From the NCBI GenBank assembly GCA_014841835.1, contig JACYUQ010000002.1, positions 620,001-684,000 on the forward strand: a stretch of 64,000 bases of DNA. Direction: 5' to 3'. Position numbers and translations under genes: made by a program. Shown here one piece after another: positions 44,887 through 53,007 of the stretch. The stretch is from Oxalobacteraceae sp. CFBP 13730. GTDB taxonomy: Bacteria; Pseudomonadota; Gammaproteobacteria; Burkholderiales; Burkholderiaceae_D. The notes under the pieces were generated by a model that saw only the letters and a program-made list of their open reading frames with translations, was not told the DNA's origin and made no database searches. Every line of letters begins with the position of its first letter. Within the stretch, counting starts at the first letter, position 1.

Positions 44887-46875
44887 TCAGAATGCCGTCC
44901 TGACACCCAGCACGACACGCCTGCCTGGCAACGGCGCAACGTCCTTGAGCACCGACGTCGACAGGCGAATATCGTCGTTCAGGATATTCTTGGCCAGGGC
45001 GAACCAGGTCAGGTCCAGCCCCTGCACGCGCTGCGTGTACGACAGGTTGGCGTCGAGCTGGTTGTACGCCGGCGTGTCCTGGCTTTCGTTGGCGGCCAGG
45101 CGATCCTGCCCGCGCGCATGAACCAGCGACAGGCCGCCGCGCCACGCCCCCTCACGGTACCCGACGCTGGCGCCGATCCGGTCCGCCGGCTGCAGCGGCA
45201 GGTTGCCGCCGCCTTCGGCGAGCTTGCCGCGCGAGGTGTCGCCAAACAGCCGGCCCGACCAGCCAGCGCCGGTCTGATTGTAGGTCAGCTCGGCTTCGGC
45301 GCCATGAATGCGGGCACGGCGCTGCTCGAACGTGCGGGTGCGCAGTTCGTCACCCGGGTTGCCGTCCTCATCGACGAGGTCGCTGCCAATCCGGCCGAAG
45401 ATGTAGTTGTCGATATTGTTGCGGAACAGGTTGGTTTTCCAGCGCACCAGGCCCGTGTTCTTTTGCAGCGTGAGTTCGACGTTGCGCGAGGTTTCCTTGC
45501 CGAAGTCGGCATTGCCGATATCAAAGGTCGCGGTCGCATCGTGCGGCCCGGCCGAGTACAGCTCTTCGATCGCAGGCGCGCGCTGCGCGTACGACAGCGT
45601 CGCACCGACACTGTAGCCCGGCACGAACGGCCAGGCGGCGCCGACCGAGCCGGAGCCAAGGTCGAAGGTGCGCTGCCTGCCATCCACCGGCTCGCGCTTG
45701 ACGTTTTCGTAGCGCGCGCCAGCGCTCATGCGCAGCGGCCCGGCATCGCCCTCTTCCACCATGAACAAGGCCGTCGTTTTGGAGTGGGTCAGCGGCACCG
45801 TGTCCGGTCCGCCTTCGGCATTGAGCGCCGAGAAGTGCGTGTTTTCGGTCTGGGCACCGATCGTGCCGCGCAGACCGGCAATGGCGTCGTGCGTGAGCTC
45901 GAGCCGCGTTTCCAGCGAGCGGTTATTGAAGAGCACCTCGGGACCGTCCTCGCCCAGCTCGGCGTGTTCGTAGTCGGTGTAGCCGGCCTTGAAGCGCAGC
46001 GATTCGATCCCCTTGAACGGTTGCTTGAGCATGCTGTCGAAGTCATAGCGGTCCTGCTTCTGGTCGATGCGCGAACCCTCGGCGCTCGGAATCCCGTACA
46101 GGTTGGTCAGGTGCGATGCCGACACGCCGGCGTAACCCCAGTCATCGACCCACGAGGCGCCGGCCCCAAGGTTCTTTTCGCGCGTATCCGAGTGCGGCAG
46201 GCGGCGCATCGCCGAGTCGGCGTCCTGCAGGACCCGGCGGTCGGGAATGCGATAGTCGTCGGTATCGCGCCAGTTGCCATCGACGTGCAGCGCGATCTTG
46301 CCGCTGGCGGCGTCCGCGGTGCCGGACACATTCTTGCCGTTGTCGCCCGTGCTGTAGCGGGTCTCGACCTGACCGGTCGGCGTGGCCTCGAGGTGCGTCG
46401 GAATGCGCTCGTTGACGATATTGACCAGGCCACCGATCGCGCCCGAGCCGTACAGCAAGGCCGCCGGGCCGCGCAGGATTTCGATCTGGCGCGCGACCGC
46501 GCCCTCGGCCGATACTGCGTGATCGTTCGACAGGCCCGACACGTCGGACACCGACATGCCGTTTTCCAGCATTTTCACCCGCGAACCTTCCAGGCCACGA
46601 ATGATGGGACGCGAGGCGCCGGCGCCGAAGGCCGAGGCGGACACCCCGAGTTCCTGCGACAGGGTCTCGCCGAGCGAACTGCCGGCCTTGTCGCGCAACT
46701 CATCGCCGGCCAGGACCTTGGCCGGGGTCAGGATCTGGTCGTTTTCACCGTTGCGAAACGGTGACGCAGTAACAATCACCTGCTGTGTGTCGGCGTTGCG
46801 TACCGACTGGGCCTGTGCCGGCATGTTCCAGGCGAGCAGGATGGCGCTGGCGAGCAGCGTACGTTGAATATTCAT
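44887..46875 (-). CDS. TonB-dependent receptor, ZnuD-like (zinc/metal uptake)
   Basis: A 662-residue receptor. A signal peptide (TLLASAILLAWNMPAQAQ) is followed by the plug with the ZnuD-type pattern SRPIIRGLEGSRVKMLENGMSVSDVSGLSNDHAVSAEG and QIEILRGPAALLYGSGAIGGLVNI. The barrel ends in GRRVVLGVRTAF. Zinc receptors of this group lack siderophore-type plugs and take up free or heme-linked metal under Zur control. The start at 46875 gives the proper signal peptide. It follows a small Cys/His-containing protein gene by 81 bases. Zinc is the best guess; copper or another metal is possible. Confidence 0.82.
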   Translation of the reverse strand: MNIQRTLLASAILLAWNMPAQAQSVRNADTQQVIVTASPFRNGENDQILTPAKVLAGDELRDKAGSSLGETLSQELGVSASAFGAGASRPIIRGLEGSRVKMLENGMSVSDVSGLSNDHAVSAEGAVARQIEILRGPAALLYGSGAIGGLVNIVNERIPTHLEATPTGQVETRYSTGDNGKNVSGTADAASGKIALHVDGNWRDTDDYRIPDRRVLQDADSAMRRLPHSDTREKNLGAGASWVDDWGYAGVSASHLTNLYGIPSAEGSRIDQKQDRYDFDSMLKQPFKGIESLRFKAGYTDYEHAELGEDGPEVLFNNRSLETRLELTHDAIAGLRGTIGAQTENTHFSALNAEGGPDTVPLTHSKTTALFMVEEGDAGPLRMSAGARYENVKREPVDGRQRTFDLGSGSVGAAWPFVPGYSVGATLSYAQRAPAIEELYSAGPHDATATFDIGNADFGKETSRNVELTLQKNTGLVRWKTNLFRNNIDNYIFGRIGSDLVDEDGNPGDELRTRTFEQRRARIHGAEAELTYNQTGAGWSGRLFGDTSRGKLAEGGGNLPLQPADRIGASVGYREGAWRGGLSLVHARGQDRLAANESQDTPAYNQLDANLSYTQRVQGLDLTWFALAKNILNDDIRLSTSVLKDVAPLPGRRVVLGVRTAF

Positions 46876-46956
46876 GGTGACAACCTCGGGCAAAATGGGT
46901 GCGAACGGCACTGCCATGGCGGCGCCACGGCAGTGCATCGATGACTGCAGATCGAA

Positions 46957-47286
46957 TCAGTTCGCCCGAGGGGGGCCGCGCGGATAGCTCGCATGAATGG
47001 GCTGCGCCCGCACGCGATCGGCGCCCAGCGCGAGTGGGCTGGCGACGGCCGTTTGCGGCACATGCGCGATGTATTGCGGCAGCGGCAGCGCGACATCGAG
47101 CTGGGCGTCGGCTGCGCATTCGGCGCAGAACTCCTGCAGTGCAGGTGAATCCGGCTGACCACCCGCCTGCTGCATGCTCTGGCGTTGCTGCGCTGGGTGC
47201 CAATGCGACAGGCCGTGCGCCAGCGCCATCTGCTGCGAGACGAGCAATAACAGCGATAGCAGGCAATGAAGGATCGAGCGTGGCAT
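46957..47286 (-). CDS. Small secreted Cys/His protein next to the metal receptor
   Basis: A 109-residue protein with a signal peptide (SILHCLLSLLLLVSQQMALAHG). The short mature part has a His cluster (AHGLSHWHP) and a CAEC motif, plausible metal ligands, then a Pro/Ala-rich tail. Small proteins of this kind, some in DUF2946-like groups, often precede TonB receptors for zinc or copper. It is the first gene before the ZnuD-like receptor, and an inverted repeat lies upstream (47343-47371). A periplasmic metal-handling role is inferred. Confidence 0.65.
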   Translation of the reverse strand: MPRSILHCLLSLLLLVSQQMALAHGLSHWHPAQQRQSMQQAGGQPDSPALQEFCAECAADAQLDVALPLPQYIAHVPQTAVASPLALGADRVRAQPIHASYPRGPPRAN

Positions 47287-47342
47287 GCGCGGCGAATGAC
47301 GGGTGACCGGCGCATTCTACGTGATGCGCGCCGATTGCGACA

Positions 47343-47371
47343 GCAACTATCAGCAATTGCAAATTAGTTGC
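47343..47371. promoter_or_regulatory. Inverted repeat upstream of the metal-receptor genes
   Basis: GCAACTA (47343-47349) and TAGTTGC (47365-47371) form a perfect 7-bp dyad around an A/T-rich 15-base core that itself contains GCAATTGC. It lies about 57-85 bases upstream of the small-protein start, on the expected side for an operator such as Zur. Assignment to Zur is a guess. Confidence 0.4.
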
Positions 47372-47466
47372 ATTGAGCAGGCGTGGCGGCGCCGAGCGCT
47401 CTGTACAAAGGGGCGAAACCAGCAGTGTTGTGGAGAAACGACCGCAAAAGCGACTGTCCTTACGCC

Positions 47467-48663
47467 ATGGTAAAGGTTGCTGGTATCCTCGCGGATCACG
47501 ACCTCTCCCGATTTACCACTGTGCTACTGCTCGATCCTGCCACCGTTATTCTTACATCGACCATGATGGCGGCGGCGATGACCGTCGTGTTATTTTCCGC
47601 GTACCGTAGCTTCCCTGCCGAAGTGCGGGGATTAGGCCACCAGGCGCTCGGCATGTTGTCGCTGACGGCCAGCGGGGTGCTGTTCTGCGCGGGGCCACTG
47701 ATGCCTGAAGGGCTGTTGCTGTTCGTGGCCAATAGCACCATGCTGGGCGCCGCCGGGCTGATGCTGATTGGCACCCAGTTATTCTATGGCCGCAAGCCGA
47801 GCTGGTGGTGGTTGGCGCTGACGTGGGTGGCCGGCATGGTCTGTCTGATCGGCTGGTATGTGATCACCCAGGACTACGCGTTGCGGGTCGCCGTGTTTTC
47901 ATTGCTGACGCTGTCGTTCTACGCGGCGCAACTGGTGCTACTGGCGCGCCATGGTGAACGCCACTTCTCCACCTGGTTCTTCGGCTCGCTATTGCTGGTG
48001 CAGTCGATGGTGCTGCTGTTGCGCGCAGTTGCGGCGCTCAATGGCGCGGTTGGCACCAGCAACGCCAGTAACGGCGCGGTACAGGGCGTTTTTCTGCTGA
48101 CCACCAACTTCATGACGCTGATGATGGCAGTCGGTTTCATGACCGTCGCCACGCGGCGCCTGCAGGTTGTGATGGAGCACCGTTCGTGCACGGACCCGCT
48201 GACCGGGGTGCTGAACCGACGCGGTTTCGCCGCCGCCTACCGGCGCGAGGTCGCGCGCATGAAACGCCACGGCGCGCCCATCTCCCTGCTGAGCATCGAC
48301 CTCGACTTCTTCAAGGCCATCAACGACCAGCACGGCCACGCCGTCGGCGACCAGGTACTGGAGCATGCGGCGCGCACCACGACCTCGGCCCTGCGCGAGA
48401 TCGACCACGTGGCGCGCTTCGGCGGTGAGGAATTCATCGTGCTGCTATCGGGAACCACGGCCGAGCGGGCGAAAGCGATGGCGCAACGCATCCAGGCGTC
48501 GCTGTTTGCGGCGCGCGGCGACGACGTGCCGGACTACACGGTCAGCATCGGCATCGCCAGCCAACAGACCCCGGACGAGAGCCTGGAAGCCCTGATGGCG
48601 CGCGCTGACGCCGCCCTCTACCGCGCCAAGGCGGCCGGCCGCGATCGCAGCGAGGCGGGGTGA
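47467..48663 (+). CDS. Membrane-bound diguanylate cyclase (GGDEF)
   Basis: A 398-residue protein with about six or seven N-terminal membrane segments (residues about 20-230), similar in layout to MASE-type sensor domains, and a C-terminal GGDEF domain. CTDPLTGVLNRRGF begins the domain, DLDFFKAINDQHGHAVGD binds metal/GTP and the active-site motif is RFGGEEF. The inhibitory I-site RxxD is present (REID, five residues before GGEEF). It should make cyclic-di-GMP with product inhibition. The start is uncertain: ATG at 47467 is used, and an in-frame GTG lies at 47383. It diverges from the metal-receptor genes. Confidence 0.9.
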   Translation: MVKVAGILADHDLSRFTTVLLLDPATVILTSTMMAAAMTVVLFSAYRSFPAEVRGLGHQALGMLSLTASGVLFCAGPLMPEGLLLFVANSTMLGAAGLMLIGTQLFYGRKPSWWWLALTWVAGMVCLIGWYVITQDYALRVAVFSLLTLSFYAAQLVLLARHGERHFSTWFFGSLLLVQSMVLLLRAVAALNGAVGTSNASNGAVQGVFLLTTNFMTLMMAVGFMTVATRRLQVVMEHRSCTDPLTGVLNRRGFAAAYRREVARMKRHGAPISLLSIDLDFFKAINDQHGHAVGDQVLEHAARTTTSALREIDHVARFGGEEFIVLLSGTTAERAKAMAQRIQASLFAARGDDVPDYTVSIGIASQQTPDESLEALMARADAALYRAKAAGRDRSEAG

Positions 48664-48943
48664 GCGCGCAGGCGCGGCGGCATGCGGCACTGAGCGGCTG
48701 ATGGGCAGCGCGGGCGATCAGGCGGTCGTGACCTTACAGCGTACGAATAGCTGCGAACGAATGCACACCCGTTTTATGCGATAACTCGTGACTGCTGATG
48801 GCTGAACCGGGTCGCTGGACTGCGCTTCCTGCTGCTGGACCGGTTCGCTGCTGGCGCGACAGACCGGTACCGACCCGAAGCGGACACGTCGCGATATTTA
48901 CTCACCAATCTGCCGTATTGGCTCGGCTCCATTTTTGGAACTT
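48664..48943. other. Non-coding interval
   Basis: No gene, clear promoter or repeat is seen in these 280 bases between the diguanylate cyclase and the chimeric LysR pseudogene. The last part (48880-48965) is more A/T-rich than the surroundings and marks the edge where the LysR sequence breaks off. Confidence 0.4.
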
Positions 48944-49654
48944 TTAGCGACTTCTATATAGGAGATCAGGCTGATTTGAAGGAACGACGAGCAACTGTCT
49001 GAAGGTGCCGATCCTGCGCGCCTGTAGCCCGGTTTCTGCCAGCCAGCCCACCCGAATCGCCAATTCGATGTTGCCGGACATCATATTGAGCGTCTGGTCG
49101 CTGAAGATAGCATCCACTTTGCAAGCCGGATAGCGCTGCATGAAAGCGGCGATGACCGGCACGACTATGCCAACACCGTAGTCGAATGGGGCTGTTAGCC
49201 GCAAGGTGCCGGCTGGCTTTGACGATCTCTCAGCCAATTCGTCGAAGGCATCCTCGGCTTCGCGCAGGATCATTGCGCAACGCAGGTAGAAGGCTCGCCC
49301 GGTTTCTGTGGGCTGTACCTTGCGTGTCGTGCGTATCAGGAGTGAAGTCCTGAACTCACTTTCCAGCCGAGAAACCTGTTGGCTGACCACGGCCTTGGTC
49401 ATCCCCAAACGCTCTGCTGCTGCGGTAAAAGATCCGGTCTCGACTACGGCGATCACGAGCGCCAGCGACAATGCGCCGTGGCGCGCATAGGCGACGCGCT
49501 CGCCCACCCGGACCTCGAACGCGACCGCGACCGGTATCGTGCTTCTGGCAATGAAGATGTCGGGATTGCCGGAGACAAGGTTGCGGTACGTGCTCCTAGC
49601 GTTGTACCACTGGGCGACCGCAATGTTGCCGGCGCCGGCGACCGCCAATAGCAA
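48944..49654 (-). pseudogene. Chimera: esterase N-terminus fused in frame to a truncated LysR regulator
   Basis: The 236-codon frame has two unrelated parts. Residues 1-66 hold a signal-peptide-like start and STYRNLVSGNPDIFIA then VRVGERVAYARHGALSLAL, which align with the N-terminus of the esterase-GH43 protein (TTYQKLVRDYPFIRIA, VRVRKDIVYAKRGALTLAL). From about residue 67 it becomes a LysR helix-turn-helix (VVETGSFTAAAERLGMTKAVVSQQVSRLESEF) and part of the LysR effector domain, ending abruptly about 100 residues short (PSNQPDLLYRSR). No ATG is available, only TTG. The junction is near 49460. It follows galM in the udh operon. Neither half should be functional. Confidence 0.75.
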
Positions 49655-49677
49655 CCAGATCGCCAGCGGCCAGCACG

Positions 49678-50571
49678 TTACAGCGACTCGCCCCTAAAGA
49701 TCACCGAGCGGCTCACACTGGCGCCTGGCGCCAGCACGGTCAAACCGGGATAGCCCGGCATATTGTGGGCATTGATCGGATGATCGACCGGCTCGAAACA
49801 GAAGAAGTCGCGGCCCGGTGGCGCATACAGGATGAAGTAATCCATCGCCGCCTCGATGGACAGACCCACGCCGCGCCCCGGCCAGCGCACGCGCGCGACG
49901 CCGTCCCAGCCAGCGAATGCGTTGTCGACGGCCTCTTTCGGCAGCGGCGCGAACGTGCGGTAGTCCCAGGCAGGTGGCACGTCGCGCCGGCTCGACGGCA
50001 GCTTGTCGGGCCCCGACAACCAGACCGCATCGGCACGCGCCTGCAGCTGCGCACCGCCCGGATCGGGCAGCCACGGATGCAACCCCAATCCGAATGGCAG
50101 CGCCACCGCGCCCGCATTGCGCACGGTGAGTTCGACGATTAGCGCGTCGCCATCGAGCGTGTAGCGCAGCGTGGCGTCATACGCGAGCGGCGCAAACGCG
50201 TGGCGCGTCAGGCGCAGCAGGATCGAATCGAACGTCAGCGACTGCACGTCCCACGGCTGCTGCCAGCCATCGCCATGAATGGCAACCTTCTCGCCCGGGC
50301 GGTTCGGCGTCGGCACATACCGCTGGCCGTTGTACTCGAAGCCCGATGGCGCGATCCGGTTCGACCACGGCACCAGCGGAAAGCAGGCCAGTTGGCCGGG
50401 TTGCGGCACGTCCGTAAAATCGGGCGGCAGGCCACGCAGCAGCGGCACCGGTTGCGCGCCACGCAGCCAGTCCAGGCGCGCGAGGCCGCCGCCGATCTGC
50501 GGCACAATGACGGCCGCCAGGCTGCGGTTTTGCAGGACGAGGCGTTGCAGCATGGGTCGCGCCGGCGGCAT
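49678..50571 (-). CDS. Aldose 1-epimerase family protein (GalM-like)
   Basis: A 297-residue galactose-mutarotase-fold protein. Landmarks are FPLVPWSNRIAPSGFEYNGQRYVP with the substrate Arg, KVAIHGDGWQQPWDV with the catalytic His, GLGLHPWLPDPGG with a second His (about residue 160) and the C-terminal acid region DFFCFEPVDHPINAHNMPG. It interconverts sugar anomers. It starts at the last base of the udh stop (TGATG overlap), so it is coupled to uronate dehydrogenase and would supply the beta-pyranose form of galacturonate that Udh oxidises. A second in-frame ATG, 18 bases downstream, is also possible. Confidence 0.87.
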   Translation of the reverse strand: MPPARPMLQRLVLQNRSLAAVIVPQIGGGLARLDWLRGAQPVPLLRGLPPDFTDVPQPGQLACFPLVPWSNRIAPSGFEYNGQRYVPTPNRPGEKVAIHGDGWQQPWDVQSLTFDSILLRLTRHAFAPLAYDATLRYTLDGDALIVELTVRNAGAVALPFGLGLHPWLPDPGGAQLQARADAVWLSGPDKLPSSRRDVPPAWDYRTFAPLPKEAVDNAFAGWDGVARVRWPGRGVGLSIEAAMDYFILYAPPGRDFFCFEPVDHPINAHNMPGYPGLTVLAPGASVSRSVIFRGESL

Positions 50572-51395
50572 CAGTATTGCGGGCCGTCGAGCAGGAACTT
50601 GCCGCCCTGGTAGATCGTCGTCACATCGTCCGGGGCCGGGAACTCGGCCGAATCCGGGAACAGGTGCGCGAAGGTGCGCGAACTGTCCTTCGGCTTGAAG
50701 CCCAGGTGCGCGACCAGGCGGTTGTCCCACCAGACGCTGTCGTTGTCCGACATGCCGTAGACGATCGTGTGGCCCACGCGCGGCGCAAACAGCGCGCAGC
50801 GCAACAGCTCTGTCAGGTCGTCATACGACAGATAGGTGCTCATCATGCGCTTGTTGGCCGGCTCCGGGAAGCTCGAGCCGATCCGCACGCACACGGTCTC
50901 GATGCCGAAGCGGTCATAGTAATAGCGCGACATCTGTTCGCCAAACACCTTCGACAGGCCGTAGTAGCTGTCCGGGCGCGTCGGCGAATCCGCGTCGAGC
51001 ATCTCGGTCGTGCGGTGGTAGCCGATCGCGTGGTTCGAGCTGGCGAAGATCACGCGCTTGGTGCCCGCCTTGTGCAGCGCCTCGTACAGGTTGGCCACGC
51101 CGAGGATATTGGCCTGCATGATCGGCTCGAACGGCTTTTCGGTGGACACGCCGCCAAAGTGCAGCACGGCGTCCACGCCCTCGAGCAACTTGATGACCGC
51201 TTCCTTGTCGGCCAGATCGCACTGGACGATCTCTTCGCCTTCACGGGCCTCGCCCATGTCGACGACATCCGACAGCCGCACCACGTCGGCCCACGGCTTG
51301 ATGCGATCGCGCAGCACCTTGCCCAGGCCACCGGCCGCGCCGGTCAGCAGGATGCGTTTGAATGGTTTGCCGACTTTCTGTATTGCTTGGGTCAT
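50571..51395 (-). CDS. udh: Uronate dehydrogenase
   Basis: A 274-residue extended short-chain dehydrogenase (NAD-dependent epimerase family). It has the NAD-binding motif LLTGAAGGLGKVLRD (about residues 14-28), catalytic Ser/Tyr/Lys in FASSNHAIGYHR and SYYGLSKVFGEQMSRYYYDRFG (Tyr-x3-Lys near 140) and SVWWDNRLVAHLGFKPKDSS near the C-terminus, as in Pseudomonas and Agrobacterium Udh. It oxidises galacturonate or glucuronate to the aldaro-1,5-lactone. The ATG at 51395 follows GAGGAGACG. Its promoter is nearly a copy of the garD promoter in layout. It heads an operon with galM and a broken esterase gene. Confidence 0.92.
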   Translation of the reverse strand: MTQAIQKVGKPFKRILLTGAAGGLGKVLRDRIKPWADVVRLSDVVDMGEAREGEEIVQCDLADKEAVIKLLEGVDAVLHFGGVSTEKPFEPIMQANILGVANLYEALHKAGTKRVIFASSNHAIGYHRTTEMLDADSPTRPDSYYGLSKVFGEQMSRYYYDRFGIETVCVRIGSSFPEPANKRMMSTYLSYDDLTELLRCALFAPRVGHTIVYGMSDNDSVWWDNRLVAHLGFKPKDSSRTFAHLFPDSAEFPAPDDVTTIYQGGKFLLDGPQY

Positions 51396-51446
51396 GCCCG
51401 TCTCCTCATGTGTTCTATTAAATTCTGCCGCGACCTTGTTCGAGGA

Positions 51447-51524
51447 AAGTATGCCATACAACATCGAAAAGTGGCTAGTCCAGCTTGCGATTTTGGTCAG
51501 ACCAAATTAGAATGAGCCGACCAA
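51447..51524. promoter_or_regulatory. udh / GH105 divergent promoter-operator block
   Basis: AAGTATGCCATA (51447-51458), 14 bases, GGCTAGTCCA (51473-51482), 10 bases, perfect palindrome TTGGTC-A-GACCAA (51493-51505), 6 bases, second half-conserved site ATGAGCCGACCAA (51512-51524). All elements and spacers equal those before garD, including the 19-base centre distance. The same sites lie 71-102 bases upstream of the divergent GH105 gene, so one operator pair can serve both directions. Confidence 0.7.
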
Positions 51525-51594
51525 AAGAGCGTTACCTGCACTTCCCCAACACAGGTAATACAACAGTGAATATCACGATGCCGATTGGAGACAA

Positions 51595-52992
51595 ATGAAA
51601 CTGCACTTCGTTGCCGCCCTGCTGGGCTGCGCATTGGTATCCTCGCCCGCGCTGGCCCAGGGTCAATACCGCAATACCGACAACACGAACCTGGGCGACG
51701 CCGGCGAAGGCACCTACCCGATCCCGTATAAAAAGCCGGTCGTGGCCGAGGTCACCGCCCAGTTGCAGGCGATCCGCGCCTTCATGGACCGTGCGACGCC
51801 AACCCGCATCGTCAGCAAGCGCACCGGCCAGCCGATCACGGACCTGAAAAAGCCGAGTGCGGACGCCGTCTTTGAAAAGAGCGCCGGCGACTACGGCATC
51901 CAGGTGTACGAAATGGGCGTCGTGCATTCGGGCCTGCTCAAGGCGGCCCAGGTCACCAAGGACCCCGGCTTTACCGCGATGACCAGGCGCCACTTCGCTT
52001 TCTTTGCCGAGACGCTACCGTATTTCCGCGCGCAGGAACAGCAGTTCAAGCTCGAACGCGCCAACAGCTTCTCGCGCTTTCTCGATCCGCGCTCGCTCGA
52101 CGACGCCGGCTCGATGTGCGCGGCCCTGATGCGCGCACGCGCCGCCAAGGTCGGGCCGGATCTGAAACCCATGATCGATACCTGCAGCGACTGGGTCGCC
52201 AAGCGCCAGTTCCGGCTGGACGACGGCACGATGGCCCGCAAGCGTCCGCAGGAAGTCTCGCTGTGGGCCGACGACATGTACATGAGCATCCCGGCGCTGG
52301 CCGAGATGGGCCGCCTGACGGGCGAGCGCGCGTACTTCGACGATGCAGTCGCTAACGTGATGGGCATGTCGAGCCGCATGTTCAATCCGCAGCTTGGCCT
52401 GTACACACACGGCTGGCATGCGAACCACCCGGACGCCCCGCGCTTCTACTGGGCGCGCGCCAATGGCTGGGCGGTGCTGGCGATGTCCGACCTGCTCGAC
52501 GTGCTGCCGAAGGACCATCCCGGCTACCCGAAAGTGCTGGCGCAGCTGCGTGCATCGCTCAAGGGTATCGCCGAGCTGCAAAGCGGCAGCGGCCTGTGGC
52601 ACCAGATGATCGACCGCAACGACTCGTATCTGGAAACGTCGGCCAGCGCCATCTTCACGTATGTGATCGCGCATGCCGTCAACGAGGGCTGGGTCAGCCC
52701 GACGACCTACGGTTCGATTGCCCAAACCGGCTGGAACGCGCTGTCGACCCGCATCACGGCGCTCGGCCAGGTCGAAGGCACGTGCGTCGGCACGACGCTG
52801 GCAGGCGACATGGTCTATTACTACAACCGCCCGACCAGCGTGGACGCGCTGCACGGCTACGGGCCGATGCTGCTGGCCGGCGCCGAGATCATCCGCCTGG
52901 TGACGAACCCCGCGTTCGAAGTGCAGCACAAGGTGCGCACCTACCACTACATGCCCAAGGGTGGGCAGACCGACTACCGCGAACACCACTGA
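51595..52992 (+). CDS. GH88/GH105-family unsaturated (rhamno)galacturonyl hydrolase
   Basis: A 465-residue secreted (alpha/alpha)6-barrel glycosidase. The signal peptide ends ALAQGQYR. Family features are EVSLWADDMYMSIPALAEMGRL with the catalytic Asp (about residue 223), LYTHGWHANHPDAPRFYWARANGWAVLAMSDLL and SYLETSASAIFTYVIAHAV. It removes the 4,5-unsaturated galacturonic acid left at the non-reducing end by pectate or rhamnogalacturonan lyases, and so acts after the PL1 enzyme at 27210. It is first in an operon with DUF4861 and GH28 genes and diverges from udh under the shared operator. Confidence 0.9.
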   Translation: MKLHFVAALLGCALVSSPALAQGQYRNTDNTNLGDAGEGTYPIPYKKPVVAEVTAQLQAIRAFMDRATPTRIVSKRTGQPITDLKKPSADAVFEKSAGDYGIQVYEMGVVHSGLLKAAQVTKDPGFTAMTRRHFAFFAETLPYFRAQEQQFKLERANSFSRFLDPRSLDDAGSMCAALMRARAAKVGPDLKPMIDTCSDWVAKRQFRLDDGTMARKRPQEVSLWADDMYMSIPALAEMGRLTGERAYFDDAVANVMGMSSRMFNPQLGLYTHGWHANHPDAPRFYWARANGWAVLAMSDLLDVLPKDHPGYPKVLAQLRASLKGIAELQSGSGLWHQMIDRNDSYLETSASAIFTYVIAHAVNEGWVSPTTYGSIAQTGWNALSTRITALGQVEGTCVGTTLAGDMVYYYNRPTSVDALHGYGPMLLAGAEIIRLVTNPAFEVQHKVRTYHYMPKGGQTDYREHH

Positions 52993-53007
52993 CCCTGGAG
53001 TGACATC

